Assembly: GCA_035296565.1 (NCBI GenBank)
Contig: DATHAQ010000066.1
Location: forward strand, 1 to 33,587
Direction of reading: 5' to 3'
Origin: JACCZR01 sp035296565
GTDB taxonomy: Bacteria > Actinomycetota > Thermoleophilia > Solirubrobacterales > Thermoleophilaceae
Length of the DNA stretch: 33,587 nucleotides
The notes below the pieces were generated by a model, which was not told where the DNA came from, made no database searches, and worked only from the letters and a program-made list of their open reading frames with translations. The translations under genes and the position numbers were made by a program. The stretch's first letter is position 1; every line of letters begins with the position of its first letter. This document shows positions 13,660-21,395 of the stretch, one piece after another.

Positions 13660-14547
13660 GTGAAGGAGACCTCGACCTTCCGCGTCAAGTCCGGCCTCGC
13701 CGAGATGCTCAAGGGCGGCGTGATCATGGACGTGGTCGACGCCGAGCAGGCGCGCATCGCCGAGGCCGCCGGTGCCGCTGCGGTCATGGCGCTGGAGCGC
13801 GTGCCGGCCGACATCCGCACGGCCGGCGGGGTCGCGCGCATGGCGGACCCGACCAAGGTCGAGGAGATCCAGGCCACGGTGACCATCCCGGTGATGGCCA
13901 AGGCGCGCATCGGGCACTTCGTGGAGGCCCAGGTGCTGCAGGCGCTCGAGGTCGACTACATCGACGAGTCGGAGGTCCTCACCCCCGCCGACGAGGCCAA
14001 CCACATCGACAAGTGGGCCTTCGACGCCCCCTTCGTCTGCGGCGCCACCAATCTGGGCGAGGCCCTGCGCCGCATCGCGGAGGGCGCGGCCATGATCCGA
14101 TCGAAGGGCGAGGCGGGCACCGGCAACGTGGTCGAGGCGGTTCGGCACCTGCGCCTGATCGGCGGGGAGATCCGCCGGCTGGCGAGCGCCGACCCGGCGG
14201 AGCTGGCGAGCGCCGCCAAGGAGCTGCAGGCCCCGCTCGAGCTCGTGCGCAACGTCGCCGCGGCAGGACGGCTGCCCGTGGTGCTCTTCTCCGCCGGCGG
14301 GGTGGCCACGCCGGCCGACGCCGCGCTGATGATGCGCCTTGGCGCCGAGGGCGTCTTCGTCGGCTCGGGCATCTTCAAGGCCGAGGACCCCGAGCGGGTG
14401 GCCAAGGCCGTGGTCGATGCGACCACCCACCACGAGGACGCCGAGCGCATCGCCGCCGCCTCGCGCGACCTGGGCGCGGCCATGCCCGGGCTCGAGATGT
14501 CAGCCGTCGAGGCCGACGGCGTCGTGCTTCAGACGCGCGGCTGGTGA
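13660..14547 (+). CDS. pdxS: Pyridoxal 5'-phosphate synthase subunit PdxS
   Basis: 295 residues, full length for the family, from GTG 13660. PdxS builds pyridoxal 5'-phosphate from ribose 5-phosphate, glyceraldehyde 3-phosphate and ammonia supplied by PdxT. Catalytic residues sit at their canonical positions: Asp24 in GGVIMDVVDAEQA, Lys81 in PVMAKARIGH (imine with the pentose) and Lys149 in MIRSKGEAGTGN. The TIM-barrel phosphate-binding segment FSAGGVATPADAALMMRLGA and FVGSGIFKAEDP are also intact. The stop overlaps the pdxT start as GTGA, so the two subunits are made together, fitting the 12:12 PdxS-PdxT complex. It heads an operon that runs to yebC. Confidence 0.98.
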   Translation: MKETSTFRVKSGLAEMLKGGVIMDVVDAEQARIAEAAGAAAVMALERVPADIRTAGGVARMADPTKVEEIQATVTIPVMAKARIGHFVEAQVLQALEVDYIDESEVLTPADEANHIDKWAFDAPFVCGATNLGEALRRIAEGAAMIRSKGEAGTGNVVEAVRHLRLIGGEIRRLASADPAELASAAKELQAPLELVRNVAAAGRLPVVLFSAGGVATPADAALMMRLGAEGVFVGSGIFKAEDPERVAKAVVDATTHHEDAERIAAASRDLGAAMPGLEMSAVEADGVVLQTRGW

Positions 14548-15095
14548 GCCCGCAGACCGTCGGCGTCCTGGCGCTCCAGGGCGGCTTCGAGGCCCACGCC
14601 CGCATCCTGCGCGAGCTCGGGGCCGAGCCCCGCGACGTGCGCACGTCGGAGGACCTCGAGGGCCTCGACGCCCTGATCATCCCCGGCGGCGAGTCCACGA
14701 CGATGTCGCTGGGCATCGAACGCGAGAACCTGGCCGAGCCGCTGCGCGAAATGGTGAAGGCGGGCACGCCCACCCTCGGCACCTGCGCCGGGCTGATCAT
14801 GCTGGACCGCGACCACCTCGGCCTGCTCGACGTGAGCGCTCGCCGGAACGCTTTCGGGCGCCAGGTGTGCTCCTTCGAGGCCGACCTCGAGGTGCAGGGG
14901 ATCGGTCCCGTGCGCGGCGTCTTCATCCGCGCCCCGTTCGTGGAGGAGCACGGCGAGGGGGTGGAGGTCCTGGCCGAGGTCGACGGTCACCCGGTAGCGG
15001 TTCGGCAGGGCAACATCGTCGCCGTGGCGTTCCACCCCGAGCTGGCGGATGACGCCAGCTTTCACCGCTTCGTGCTAAACGGAGGCCACTCATGA
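14544..15095 (+). CDS. pdxT: Pyridoxal 5'-phosphate synthase glutaminase subunit PdxT
   Basis: 183 residues from GTG 14544, which overlaps the pdxS stop by 4 bases; the open frame upstream is antisense-like noise within pdxS. It is a class I glutamine amidotransferase: GVLALQGGFEAH at the start, IIPGGESTTM (oxyanion and PdxS contact), the nucleophile Cys81 in LGTCAGLIML, and His164/Glu166 in VAFHPEL complete the triad. It hydrolyses glutamine and passes ammonia to PdxS. The stop overlaps the next ATG (ATGA). Confidence 0.97.
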   Translation: MSPQTVGVLALQGGFEAHARILRELGAEPRDVRTSEDLEGLDALIIPGGESTTMSLGIERENLAEPLREMVKAGTPTLGTCAGLIMLDRDHLGLLDVSARRNAFGRQVCSFEADLEVQGIGPVRGVFIRAPFVEEHGEGVEVLAEVDGHPVAVRQGNIVAVAFHPELADDASFHRFVLNGGHS

Positions 15096-16195
15096 GAGAC
15101 CACCGCGCCGACGCCCTAGCCCAGATCCTCGTCCGCTACTCCACCAAGGTCGAGAAGGGCGACGTCTGCCTGATCCAGTCGACCACCACCGCCGAGCCGC
15201 TGGTCCAGGCGGTGTACGAGGAGGTGCTTCGCGCCGGCGGCCTGCCGATAATGCAGCTGAGCACCGAGGGCGCCTCCGCCGCCTTCTACGAGCTCGCCTC
15301 CGACGAGCAGCTCGACTGGGTGGCGCCCACCTCCAAGTGGGCGGTCGAGAACACCGACGTCCGCATCGCGATCATCGCCGACGCCAACTCCCGCGAGCTG
15401 TCGAAGGTCGACCCGGCCAAGCAAGCTCGCACCCAGCGCGCGCGCAAGCCGCTCATGGAGACCTCCATGCGCCGCGCCGCCGCGGGCGAGCACCGCTGGG
15501 CGCTCACCCTCTTCCCGACCCACAACTACGCGGGTGAGGCCGGCATGTCGCTCGGCGCCTACGAGGACTTCTACTACGAGGCCTGCCTGGTCAACGACGG
15601 CGATCCGGTTACCGCCTGGCAGCGCCAGTCCGACGAGGTCAACCGCCTCGCCGACTGGATCGAGGGCAAGGAGGAGGTGCACATCCAAGGGCCGGGCACC
15701 GACATCACGCTCGGCGTCGCGGGCCGCCACTGGATCCCCTGCACGGGCGAGCACAACATGCCCGACGGCGAGTTCTTCACCGGCCCGGTCGAGGACTCGG
15801 TGAACGGCGAGGTCACGTTCTCCTTTCCGGCCACCTACGGCGGCCGCGAGGTCGGCGGTGTGAGGTTCAAGTTCGAGGACGGTCGTGTGGTGGATGCCTC
15901 CGCCGAGCAGGGCGAGGAGTTCCTGTTGGAGACGCTCGACACCGACGAGGGCGCCCGCACCTTGGGCGAGCTCGGCATCGGCACCAACTACGGCATCGCC
16001 ACCGGCACCAAGGAGATTCTGCTCGACGAGAAGATCGGCGGCACGGTCCACCTCGCCATCGGCATGGCCTATCCAGAGTCGGGCGGCCAGAACGACTCGG
16101 CCGTGCACTGGGACATGGTGTGTGACCTGCGCCAGGGCGGGTCCGTCACCGTCGACGGCACGGAGTTGCAGCGGGACGGGAGGTTCGTCGTCTGA
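15092..16195 (+). CDS. M29-family aminopeptidase (AmpS/PepS/thermophilic type)
   Basis: 367 residues, starting at an ATG that overlaps the pdxT stop. It has the M29 architecture: an N-terminal domain with LVRYSTKVEKGDVCLIQS and a C-terminal metal domain with TLGVAGRHWIPCTGEHNMPD then GEFFTGPVEDSVNG, LGIGTNYGI, IGGTVHLAIGMAYPESGGQN and SAVHWDMVCDL. The Glu, His and Asp residues in these motifs match the two-metal ligands of the family. It is a cytosolic leucyl-type aminopeptidase with broad specificity and no signal peptide. It is the third gene of the pdxS operon and is joined to yebC by a TGATG overlap. Co-transcription with PLP synthesis has no obvious biochemical reason. Confidence 0.93.
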   Translation: MRDHRADALAQILVRYSTKVEKGDVCLIQSTTTAEPLVQAVYEEVLRAGGLPIMQLSTEGASAAFYELASDEQLDWVAPTSKWAVENTDVRIAIIADANSRELSKVDPAKQARTQRARKPLMETSMRRAAAGEHRWALTLFPTHNYAGEAGMSLGAYEDFYYEACLVNDGDPVTAWQRQSDEVNRLADWIEGKEEVHIQGPGTDITLGVAGRHWIPCTGEHNMPDGEFFTGPVEDSVNGEVTFSFPATYGGREVGGVRFKFEDGRVVDASAEQGEEFLLETLDTDEGARTLGELGIGTNYGIATGTKEILLDEKIGGTVHLAIGMAYPESGGQNDSAVHWDMVCDLRQGGSVTVDGTELQRDGRFVV

Positions 16196-16941
16196 TGTCG
16201 GGACATTCCAAGTGGGCCTCTATCAAGCACAAGAAGAAGGCCGTCGACGCGAAGCGCGGCGCCGCCTTCACCAAGCTGACGCGGGCCATTCAGGTCGCCG
16301 CCAGAGAGGGTGGCGGCGACGTCGCGGGCAACCCATCGCTGGCGCTCGCCGTTCAGAAGGCCAAGGACGCGCGGATGCCGAAGGACAACATCGAGCGCGC
16401 TATCGCCAAGGGCACGGGCGCCGACAAGGACGCGGACGCGATCGAGGCCGTGACCTACGAGGGCTACGGCCCCGGCGGCGTGGCGCTGCTGGTGGAGGCG
16501 CTCACCGACAACCGCAACCGCACCGGCTCCGAGGTCCGGCACGCCTTCTCCTCCAGCGGCGGCTCGCTCGGCGAGCCGGGGTCGGTGGCCTGGATCTTCG
16601 AGAAGAAGGGCGAGCTGGTGGTCGACGGCTCCAAGCACTCCGAGGAGGACCTTCTGCCCGCCATCGAGGCCGGCGCCGAGGATGTCTCGCTCGACGACGA
16701 CGTGTTCGAGATCGTGACCGGGCCATCGGAGTTCACGGCCGTCCGCGAGGCGCTCGAGGCTGCGGGCGTGGAGCTCGACTCCGCGGAGCTGGCCATGCGG
16801 CCGACCACCCGCACACCGGTCGAGGAGGAAAATGCCAAGCGGCTGATGCGCCTGATCGACACGCTCGAGGAGCACGACGACGTGGCCTCGGTGCACGCCA
16901 ACTTCGACGTCGACGCCGAGGTCTTGGAGCGCGTCGCCTAG
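16195..16941 (+). CDS. yebC: YebC/PmpR-family protein
   Basis: 248 residues, complete. The family signature MSGHSKWASIKHKKKAVDAK opens the protein, followed by RGAAFTKLTRAI, ARMPKDNIERAIAKGTG, YEGYGPGGVALLVEALTDNR, NRTGSEVRHAF and GSVAWIFEKKG. YebC proteins have been described both as DNA-binding regulators and as ribosome-associated factors that help translation of proline-rich stretches; full-length forms near ruvC are widespread. The ATG shares one base with the stop of the peptidase gene. In many bacteria ruvC follows directly; here a glycosidase on the opposite strand comes between. Confidence 0.97.
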   Translation: MSGHSKWASIKHKKKAVDAKRGAAFTKLTRAIQVAAREGGGDVAGNPSLALAVQKAKDARMPKDNIERAIAKGTGADKDADAIEAVTYEGYGPGGVALLVEALTDNRNRTGSEVRHAFSSSGGSLGEPGSVAWIFEKKGELVVDGSKHSEEDLLPAIEAGAEDVSLDDDVFEIVTGPSEFTAVREALEAAGVELDSAELAMRPTTRTPVEEENAKRLMRLIDTLEEHDDVASVHANFDVDAEVLERVA

Positions 16942-17020
16942 CCGCACGCCCACAGCCTCGATGAACGCCTGAGCCTGATATGGGGGGTCAGGCCGCCGGA
17001 GCGCGTCCCCTTCGGAAAAG

Positions 17021-17040
17021 TCACTCAGGCGCCTGAGTGA
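17021..17040. terminator. Bidirectional terminator between yebC and the glycosidase
   Basis: TCACTCAGGCGCCTGAGTGA is a perfect 20-base palindrome, preceded by AAAAG and followed by TTTCT, so it has a short T-tract in both directions. It lies between the convergent 3' ends of yebC and the GH1 gene. The rest of 16942-17155 shows only a weaker GCCTGA/TCAGGC repeat. Confidence 0.8.
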
Positions 17041-17155
17041 TTTCTCGCAGGGGTGCGGCCCGCTCCCGCCCGCCTGGCCTCGCGCCGACGCCCGGCGAGG
17101 CGGCGCGGCGAAGCGGCAAGCCGGCCCGCTTCGATCGCGCGGTGAGGTCCCGCAA

Positions 17156-18724
17156 CTAGGGCACGCGGTTGCGGCGCGCGATGCGCGCGAAGACGTTTGC
17201 GCTGGGCCGGGCGCGGCGCCTCAGCCGGGAGTCGATCCGGAACAGGCCGAAGCGCGGGTAGTAGCCGGCCGACCACTCGAAGTTGTCGAACAGCGACCAG
17301 TGGAGGTAGCCCTGCACGCGCGCCACGCGGTCGTTCATCGCCTGGCGCAGGACGCGCAGGTGACGGATCAAGTGCGAGCTGCGCTGGTCGTCGTCCGAGT
17401 CGGCCAGGCCGTTCTCGGTGATGATGACCGGCAGCCCGAGGCGCCCGGCGGTGCCCAGCACCGTTCGCAGCCCCTCGGGGTAGATCTCGTTACCGAACTC
17501 GCTGCATTCGGTCGGGCACGGCGGCGAGGTGGGCTTCTGAGGCGTCCGGTAGTCGGTCTGGGGGAGGAAGTCGAGCACGGGGATTCGGGAGGAGAGTGGC
17601 GTGGGAAGCCCCTGGACGCGACCGCGGAAGTAGTAGTTCACGCCGATGAAATCGGCCTTTCGGCGTCCGCGAGTGCGCACCTCGCTGGGCTCGATCGTCC
17701 CGTTCGCGTTTCGGTCCACGCGCCCGCGCACCGCGGCGTTCACGAACAGCCGGTTGAACAGGTAGTCGGCGTTGACGGCGCCGCGCCGGTCGGCATCGCT
17801 GCTCTGGTCGGCCGGCGTGAACGCCACCAGGTTCTGGACGAGGCCGACGCGTGAGTGCCGGTCCCAGCGCTTGATCGCGTCGTAGGCGGCTGCGTTGCCG
17901 CGCTCGAGGTTCAGGACGGCGGTGATCGCCGCCGTGAAGCTGAATGCCCCCGGCGGGAAGAAGCCGCCGATCACGCCGGGGACGTTCGCGTAGCCGTTGG
18001 TGGCCACCACCAGCGGCTCGTTGATCGGGGTCCAGATGTCCACCTGCCTGCCGAGCTTCCAGGCCAGGTAGGCGGCGTACTTGCGGAACTCGTCCACGGT
18101 GTCGGAGTCGAGCCATCCGGCCGGCCGGGACATCGGCGGCAGGGGGCCATCAGGGTCTCGGCCCTCGAGGGCCCGGCGGGCGGCGATGGAATCGTGGATC
18201 CAGTTCGGGAGGGTGAAGTGGTTGACGGTCAGCAGCACCCTCATCCCGCGCCGGCGCGCGCGGCGGATGACCGCCGCGTAGTGGGCCAGGGCGCTGCGGT
18301 TGGCCCGGCGGTCCAGGCGCCTCAGGTCGCGCCGGGAGACGTTGCGACCGGTCTCGATGCCGCGGGTGGAGCGAGGAAAGATGCGGCTCCACTCGACAGA
18401 CATGCGGAAGGCGTTGGAGTGCAGGCGTCGCGCGGCGAGGTCGACGTCCGAGCGCCAGCGGCGCCAGTGGCCCGGGCCGCGCTCCGGGAGGTCGCCGCTT
18501 ACCCGGCGCTCGGCGATGTTCCCGCGGTCGTGCGCCCAGGTCCACCAGTCAGAGCCGCGGTCGCGGTTGGCCGGGCTGCCGCCCATCTCGGTCTGGAACC
18601 CCGCCACGGCGGTACCCCAGAGGAACGAGCGCGGGAACTTGCCGCCGGTGGCCGCCGGCGCGACCGCGGGCCAGGCGCACAGCAGGGCGAGCACAAGGGG
18701 GAGCGGGCCAAGCAGGCGGCGCAC
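17156..18724 (-). CDS. Exported family 1 glycoside hydrolase (beta-glucosidase-like)
   Basis: 522 residues from GTG 18724. Residues 1-25 form a signal peptide (LPLVLALLCAWPAVAPAA), so the enzyme acts outside the membrane. The GH1 barrel is complete: FLWGTAVAGFQTEM near the start, VEWSRIFP, LLTVNHFTLPNWI, the acid/base Glu236 in IWTPINEP, FIGVNYYFRG, the nucleophile Glu437 in VIITENG and YLHWSLFDNFEWSAGY near the end. It should hydrolyse beta-linked glycosides; the sugar is not predictable. Secreted GH1 enzymes are less common than cytosolic ones. It stands alone, on the minus strand, between yebC and ruvC. Confidence 0.93.
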   Translation of the reverse strand: MRRLLGPLPLVLALLCAWPAVAPAATGGKFPRSFLWGTAVAGFQTEMGGSPANRDRGSDWWTWAHDRGNIAERRVSGDLPERGPGHWRRWRSDVDLAARRLHSNAFRMSVEWSRIFPRSTRGIETGRNVSRRDLRRLDRRANRSALAHYAAVIRRARRRGMRVLLTVNHFTLPNWIHDSIAARRALEGRDPDGPLPPMSRPAGWLDSDTVDEFRKYAAYLAWKLGRQVDIWTPINEPLVVATNGYANVPGVIGGFFPPGAFSFTAAITAVLNLERGNAAAYDAIKRWDRHSRVGLVQNLVAFTPADQSSDADRRGAVNADYLFNRLFVNAAVRGRVDRNANGTIEPSEVRTRGRRKADFIGVNYYFRGRVQGLPTPLSSRIPVLDFLPQTDYRTPQKPTSPPCPTECSEFGNEIYPEGLRTVLGTAGRLGLPVIITENGLADSDDDQRSSHLIRHLRVLRQAMNDRVARVQGYLHWSLFDNFEWSAGYYPRFGLFRIDSRLRRRARPSANVFARIARRNRVP

Positions 18725-18766
18725 GTTCCGGGCAACCTACACCGGGGAGGCATCCGCCTTTCCCCG

Positions 18767-18772
18767 CAGAAT
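18767..18772 (+). promoter_or_regulatory. Probable -10 box of a leaderless promoter (ruvC)
   Basis: CAGAAT ends exactly 7 bases before the ATG of ruvC. The same hexamer and spacing occur before the second ATG of recJ, and TAGAAT with the same spacing before rel. No SOS box is seen here. Confidence 0.5.
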
Positions 18773-18779
18773 CAGGGCG

Positions 18780-19274
18780 ATGGTGGTCGTCCTCGGCATC
18801 GATCCCGGCACCGCCCATACCGGCTACGGCGTGGTGCTCTCCCAACGCGGCATCATGGGCGCGCTCGACGGCGGCGTGATCGGCACCGGCTCGGGCGAGC
18901 CGCTGGAGCGCCGGCTCGTGCGCATCCACGCGCGCATGTCCGACCTCATCTCCGAGCACAGGCCCGACGCGGTGGCCATTGAGGAGCTCTACTTCGGCCA
19001 GAACGCCCGCAGCGCGTTCGCGGTCGGCCAGGCCCGCGGCGTGGTGCTGCTCGGAGCCGGGATGGCCGGGATCCCCTGCTTCTCCTATACGCCGCAAGCC
19101 GTAAAGAGCGCAGTGTGCGGCAGCGGCGCCGCCGACAAGGCCCAGGTCCAGCGCATGGTTGGCACCCTGCTCTCCTTGCCCGACCCCCCCGAGCCGGACC
19201 ACGCGGCCGACGCCCTCGCGGTGGCGGTCTGCCACGCCAACGGCGCGCCCCTGCGCGCGGCGGTCCCGTCGTGA
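18780..19274 (+). CDS. ruvC: Holliday junction endonuclease RuvC
   Basis: 164 residues from ATG 18780, the usual length; the longer upstream frame is antisense to the glycosidase. RuvC cuts Holliday junctions symmetrically as a dimer. Metal-binding residues are Asp8 in LGIDPG, Glu68 in VAIEELYFGQN, His141 and Asp144 in PDHAADALAVA; His instead of Asp at the third place occurs in other RuvC proteins such as that of Thermus. The helix SAFAVGQARGVVLL is typical. The stop overlaps the ruvA GTG by 4 bases (GTGA), beginning a ruvCAB operon. Confidence 0.97.
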   Translation: MVVVLGIDPGTAHTGYGVVLSQRGIMGALDGGVIGTGSGEPLERRLVRIHARMSDLISEHRPDAVAIEELYFGQNARSAFAVGQARGVVLLGAGMAGIPCFSYTPQAVKSAVCGSGAADKAQVQRMVGTLLSLPDPPEPDHAADALAVAVCHANGAPLRAAVPS

Positions 19275-19855
19275 TCGCCTCTGTCCGGGGCGAGCTCCTG
19301 TCGAAGGGACCCGACCAGGTGGTGGTCGAGAGCGCCGGGGTCGGTTACCGCCTTAGCGTGTCCGCCGAGACCCTGCGGGCCGTACCCGGAGTCGGGCGTG
19401 AGGCGAGCCTGCTCTGCCACCTGGTCATGCGCGACGACGCAATCCAGCTCTACGGCTTCGCCTCGGAGTCCGAGCGCGACCTCTTCCTGTTGCTGGTCGG
19501 GGTCCAGGGCGTCGGTCCCAAGGTGGCCCTGGCGGTGCTCGGCGGCGGCTCGGCAAGCGAGCTGACCGCGGCCATCGCCGCCGGAGACGCCGCCCGCTTC
19601 CAGGCCGTCCCCGGGATAGGCAAGCGCACCGCCGAGCGGATCATCGTCGAGCTGCGCGAGAAGGTCGCCGACGCGGTCGCGGAGCAGATCGTGGTGCGCC
19701 GCGGCACGGAGTCCGACGAACCGCGGGCGCTCGCGCACGAGGGCCTGGTCGGCCTCGGCTTCCAGCCAGCCGAGGCGGACGAGATGCTCGACGGCGTGAG
19801 CGGCGATACGCCCGAGGAGCTGCTGGCCGAGGCCCTGAGGGCGGCGGCGGCATGA
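19271..19855 (+). CDS. ruvA: Holliday junction branch migration subunit RuvA
   Basis: 194 residues from GTG 19271. It has the three RuvA domains: an OB fold at the start (VIASVRGELLSKGPDQVVVE, GVGYRLSVSAET), two helix-hairpin-helix motifs (LLVGVQGVGPKVALAVL and FQAVPGIGKRTAERIIVELR) and the C-terminal RuvB-contacting domain (HEGLVGLGFQPAEADEML). RuvA binds four-way junctions as a tetramer and loads RuvB. The open frame upstream of 19271 overlaps ruvC and lacks sense. Its end overlaps ruvB by ATGA. Confidence 0.97.
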   Translation: MIASVRGELLSKGPDQVVVESAGVGYRLSVSAETLRAVPGVGREASLLCHLVMRDDAIQLYGFASESERDLFLLLVGVQGVGPKVALAVLGGGSASELTAAIAAGDAARFQAVPGIGKRTAERIIVELREKVADAVAEQIVVRRGTESDEPRALAHEGLVGLGFQPAEADEMLDGVSGDTPEELLAEALRAAAA

Positions 19856-20919
19856 GCCGGGGCCGGGTAACCGCTGAGGAATCCACGGTCACCGGCATTC
19901 GCACACCCGGGGTGGAGCGGCTGCAGGATCCCGAGCCCAAGGGAGGCGAGGAGGAGCTCGACCGCTCGCTGCGCCCCCGCCGGCTGGAGGACTTCGTCGG
20001 CCAGCGGGCGGTCAAGGAACAGCTACAGGTGTTCGTCCAAGCCGCCCGCGCCCGCGACGAGGCCCTCGACCACGTCCTGCTGGCCGGCCCGCCGGGCCTG
20101 GGCAAGACCTCGCTCGCCCTGATCGTGGCCGAGGAGCTCGGTGTGCCGATTCAGCTCGCGTCGGGCCCCGCCTTCGAGCGCAAGGGGGACGTCGCCTCGC
20201 AGCTGACCTCCCTCGAGCCGCGCAGCGTCTTCTTCGTCGACGAGATCCACCGGCTGCCGCGCGCGCTGGAGGAGACCTTCTACCCCGCGATGGAAGACCG
20301 CCAGCTGCCGATCACCGTCGGCCAGGGCGCGGGCGCGCGGATCGTGACGCTCAAGCTGCCGGCGTTCACGATGATCGGCGCAACGACACGGGCCGGGCTG
20401 CTGACCACGCCGCTGCGCGACCGCTTCGGGGTCACGCTACGCCTGGAGCTCTACGAGCCCGAGGAGCTGGGCCAGATCGTCACCCGCTCCGCGGCGATCC
20501 TCGGTACGGAGATCGAGACAGCGGGGGCTGAGATCATCGCCTCGCGCTCGCGCGGCACCCCGCGGGTGGCCAACCGGCTGCTCAAGCGTGTGCGCGACTA
20601 CGCCCAGGTCCGCGGCCGCGGCGTAGTCGACGCCAAGACGGCCGAGGAGGCACTCGCCCTGCTAGAGGTGGACGAGGCCGGCCTCGACCGCCTGGATCGC
20701 GAGGTCCTCCGCGCCCTGTGCGAGAAGTTCGGCGGCGGCCCCGTCGGCCTTTCCACGCTGGCGATCTCGGTGGGGGAGGAGCCGGACACGATCGAGGACG
20801 TGCTGGAGCCGTTCCTGCTGCGCTCGGGCTTCCTGATGCGCACACCCCGGGGGCGCGTGGCGACCGACCGCGCCTGGGCTCAGCTGGGCCTTGAACGGCC
20901 CGGCGGTGGGCTGTTTTAG
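19852..20919 (+). CDS. ruvB: Holliday junction ATP-dependent helicase RuvB
   Basis: 355 residues. RuvB is the AAA+ motor of branch migration. Visible motifs: SLRPRRLEDFVGQ, Walker A GPPGLGKTS, Walker B FFVDEIHRLP, the RuvB-specific hairpin region around EDRQLPITVGQGAGAR, sensor 1 MIGATTRAGLLTTPLRDRFG with the arginine finger, and sensor 2 RGTPRVANRLLKRVRDYAQV. The C-terminal winged helix includes GGGPVGLSTLAISVGEEPDT and LLRSGFLMRTPRGR. An N-terminal extension of about 35 residues precedes the conserved core. It is the last gene of ruvCAB. Confidence 0.98.
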   Translation: MSRGRVTAEESTVTGIRTPGVERLQDPEPKGGEEELDRSLRPRRLEDFVGQRAVKEQLQVFVQAARARDEALDHVLLAGPPGLGKTSLALIVAEELGVPIQLASGPAFERKGDVASQLTSLEPRSVFFVDEIHRLPRALEETFYPAMEDRQLPITVGQGAGARIVTLKLPAFTMIGATTRAGLLTTPLRDRFGVTLRLELYEPEELGQIVTRSAAILGTEIETAGAEIIASRSRGTPRVANRLLKRVRDYAQVRGRGVVDAKTAEEALALLEVDEAGLDRLDREVLRALCEKFGGGPVGLSTLAISVGEEPDTIEDVLEPFLLRSGFLMRTPRGRVATDRAWAQLGLERPGGGLF

Positions 20920-20937
20920 CCTGCGGCGCGCCTCGCC

Positions 20938-20943
20938 TACCCT
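20938..20943 (+). promoter_or_regulatory. Probable -10 box of a leaderless promoter (zinc-ribbon gene)
   Basis: TACCCT ends 8 bases before the GTG at 20952 and no Shine-Dalgarno sequence is present, suggesting that the zinc-ribbon/secDF unit has its own promoter after ruvB. Confidence 0.45.
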
Positions 20944-20951
20944 TAGCGCCT

Positions 20952-21395
20952 GTGCCGAACTTCATCTGTCCCAACTGCGGCGAGCGCAGCCTCGGCACCG
21001 ACCGCACCGCCGGCTTTCAGAACCGTCCGAAGGCCTGCAAGCGGTGCGGCTTCGGCTTTCTGTTCGAGCTGCTCGACGACTACTACCCGGCCCCCAACGC
21101 CGCCTTCTTCGTCTGTGACCAGCAGGGCCGCCTGATCGGCACCGGGCGAGGAGCGCGCGAGCTGACCGGGCTCGGCGACCTGGACGTGATCGGCCGCGAC
21201 GCCCGCGAGGTGCTCGGCTTGGAGTTCGAGAACGGCGACGACCACATCTCGACCGCCCTCGAGTGGGGCGTGCGGGTGCTCGACAAGGGGGTCGTCGTGC
21301 ACGCTGAAGGAGACCGCCCGGAGCCGGCGAAGGCCGACATCTTTCCCGCCTATGACGAGGACGGCGGGCTCCTGCTCGTGTTGACACCGAGGTGA
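20952..21395 (+). CDS. Zinc-ribbon protein with a PAS-like domain, coupled to secDF
   Basis: 147 residues from GTG 20952. Residues 1-35 form a zinc ribbon with two Cys pairs (ICPNCGERSL and ACKRCGFGF). Residues 45-147 look like a PAS fold (AFFVCDQQGRLIGTGRGARE, VIGRDAREVLGL, ending DGGLLLVLTPR), which could bind a small ligand or another protein. It has no membrane segment, so it is cytosolic. The stop overlaps the secDF start as GTGA, an arrangement that ties its synthesis to that of the Sec accessory protein. No function is established for this combination to my knowledge; DNA-binding or Sec-related adaptor roles are possible. Confidence 0.8.
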   Translation: MPNFICPNCGERSLGTDRTAGFQNRPKACKRCGFGFLFELLDDYYPAPNAAFFVCDQQGRLIGTGRGARELTGLGDLDVIGRDAREVLGLEFENGDDHISTALEWGVRVLDKGVVVHAEGDRPEPAKADIFPAYDEDGGLLLVLTPR

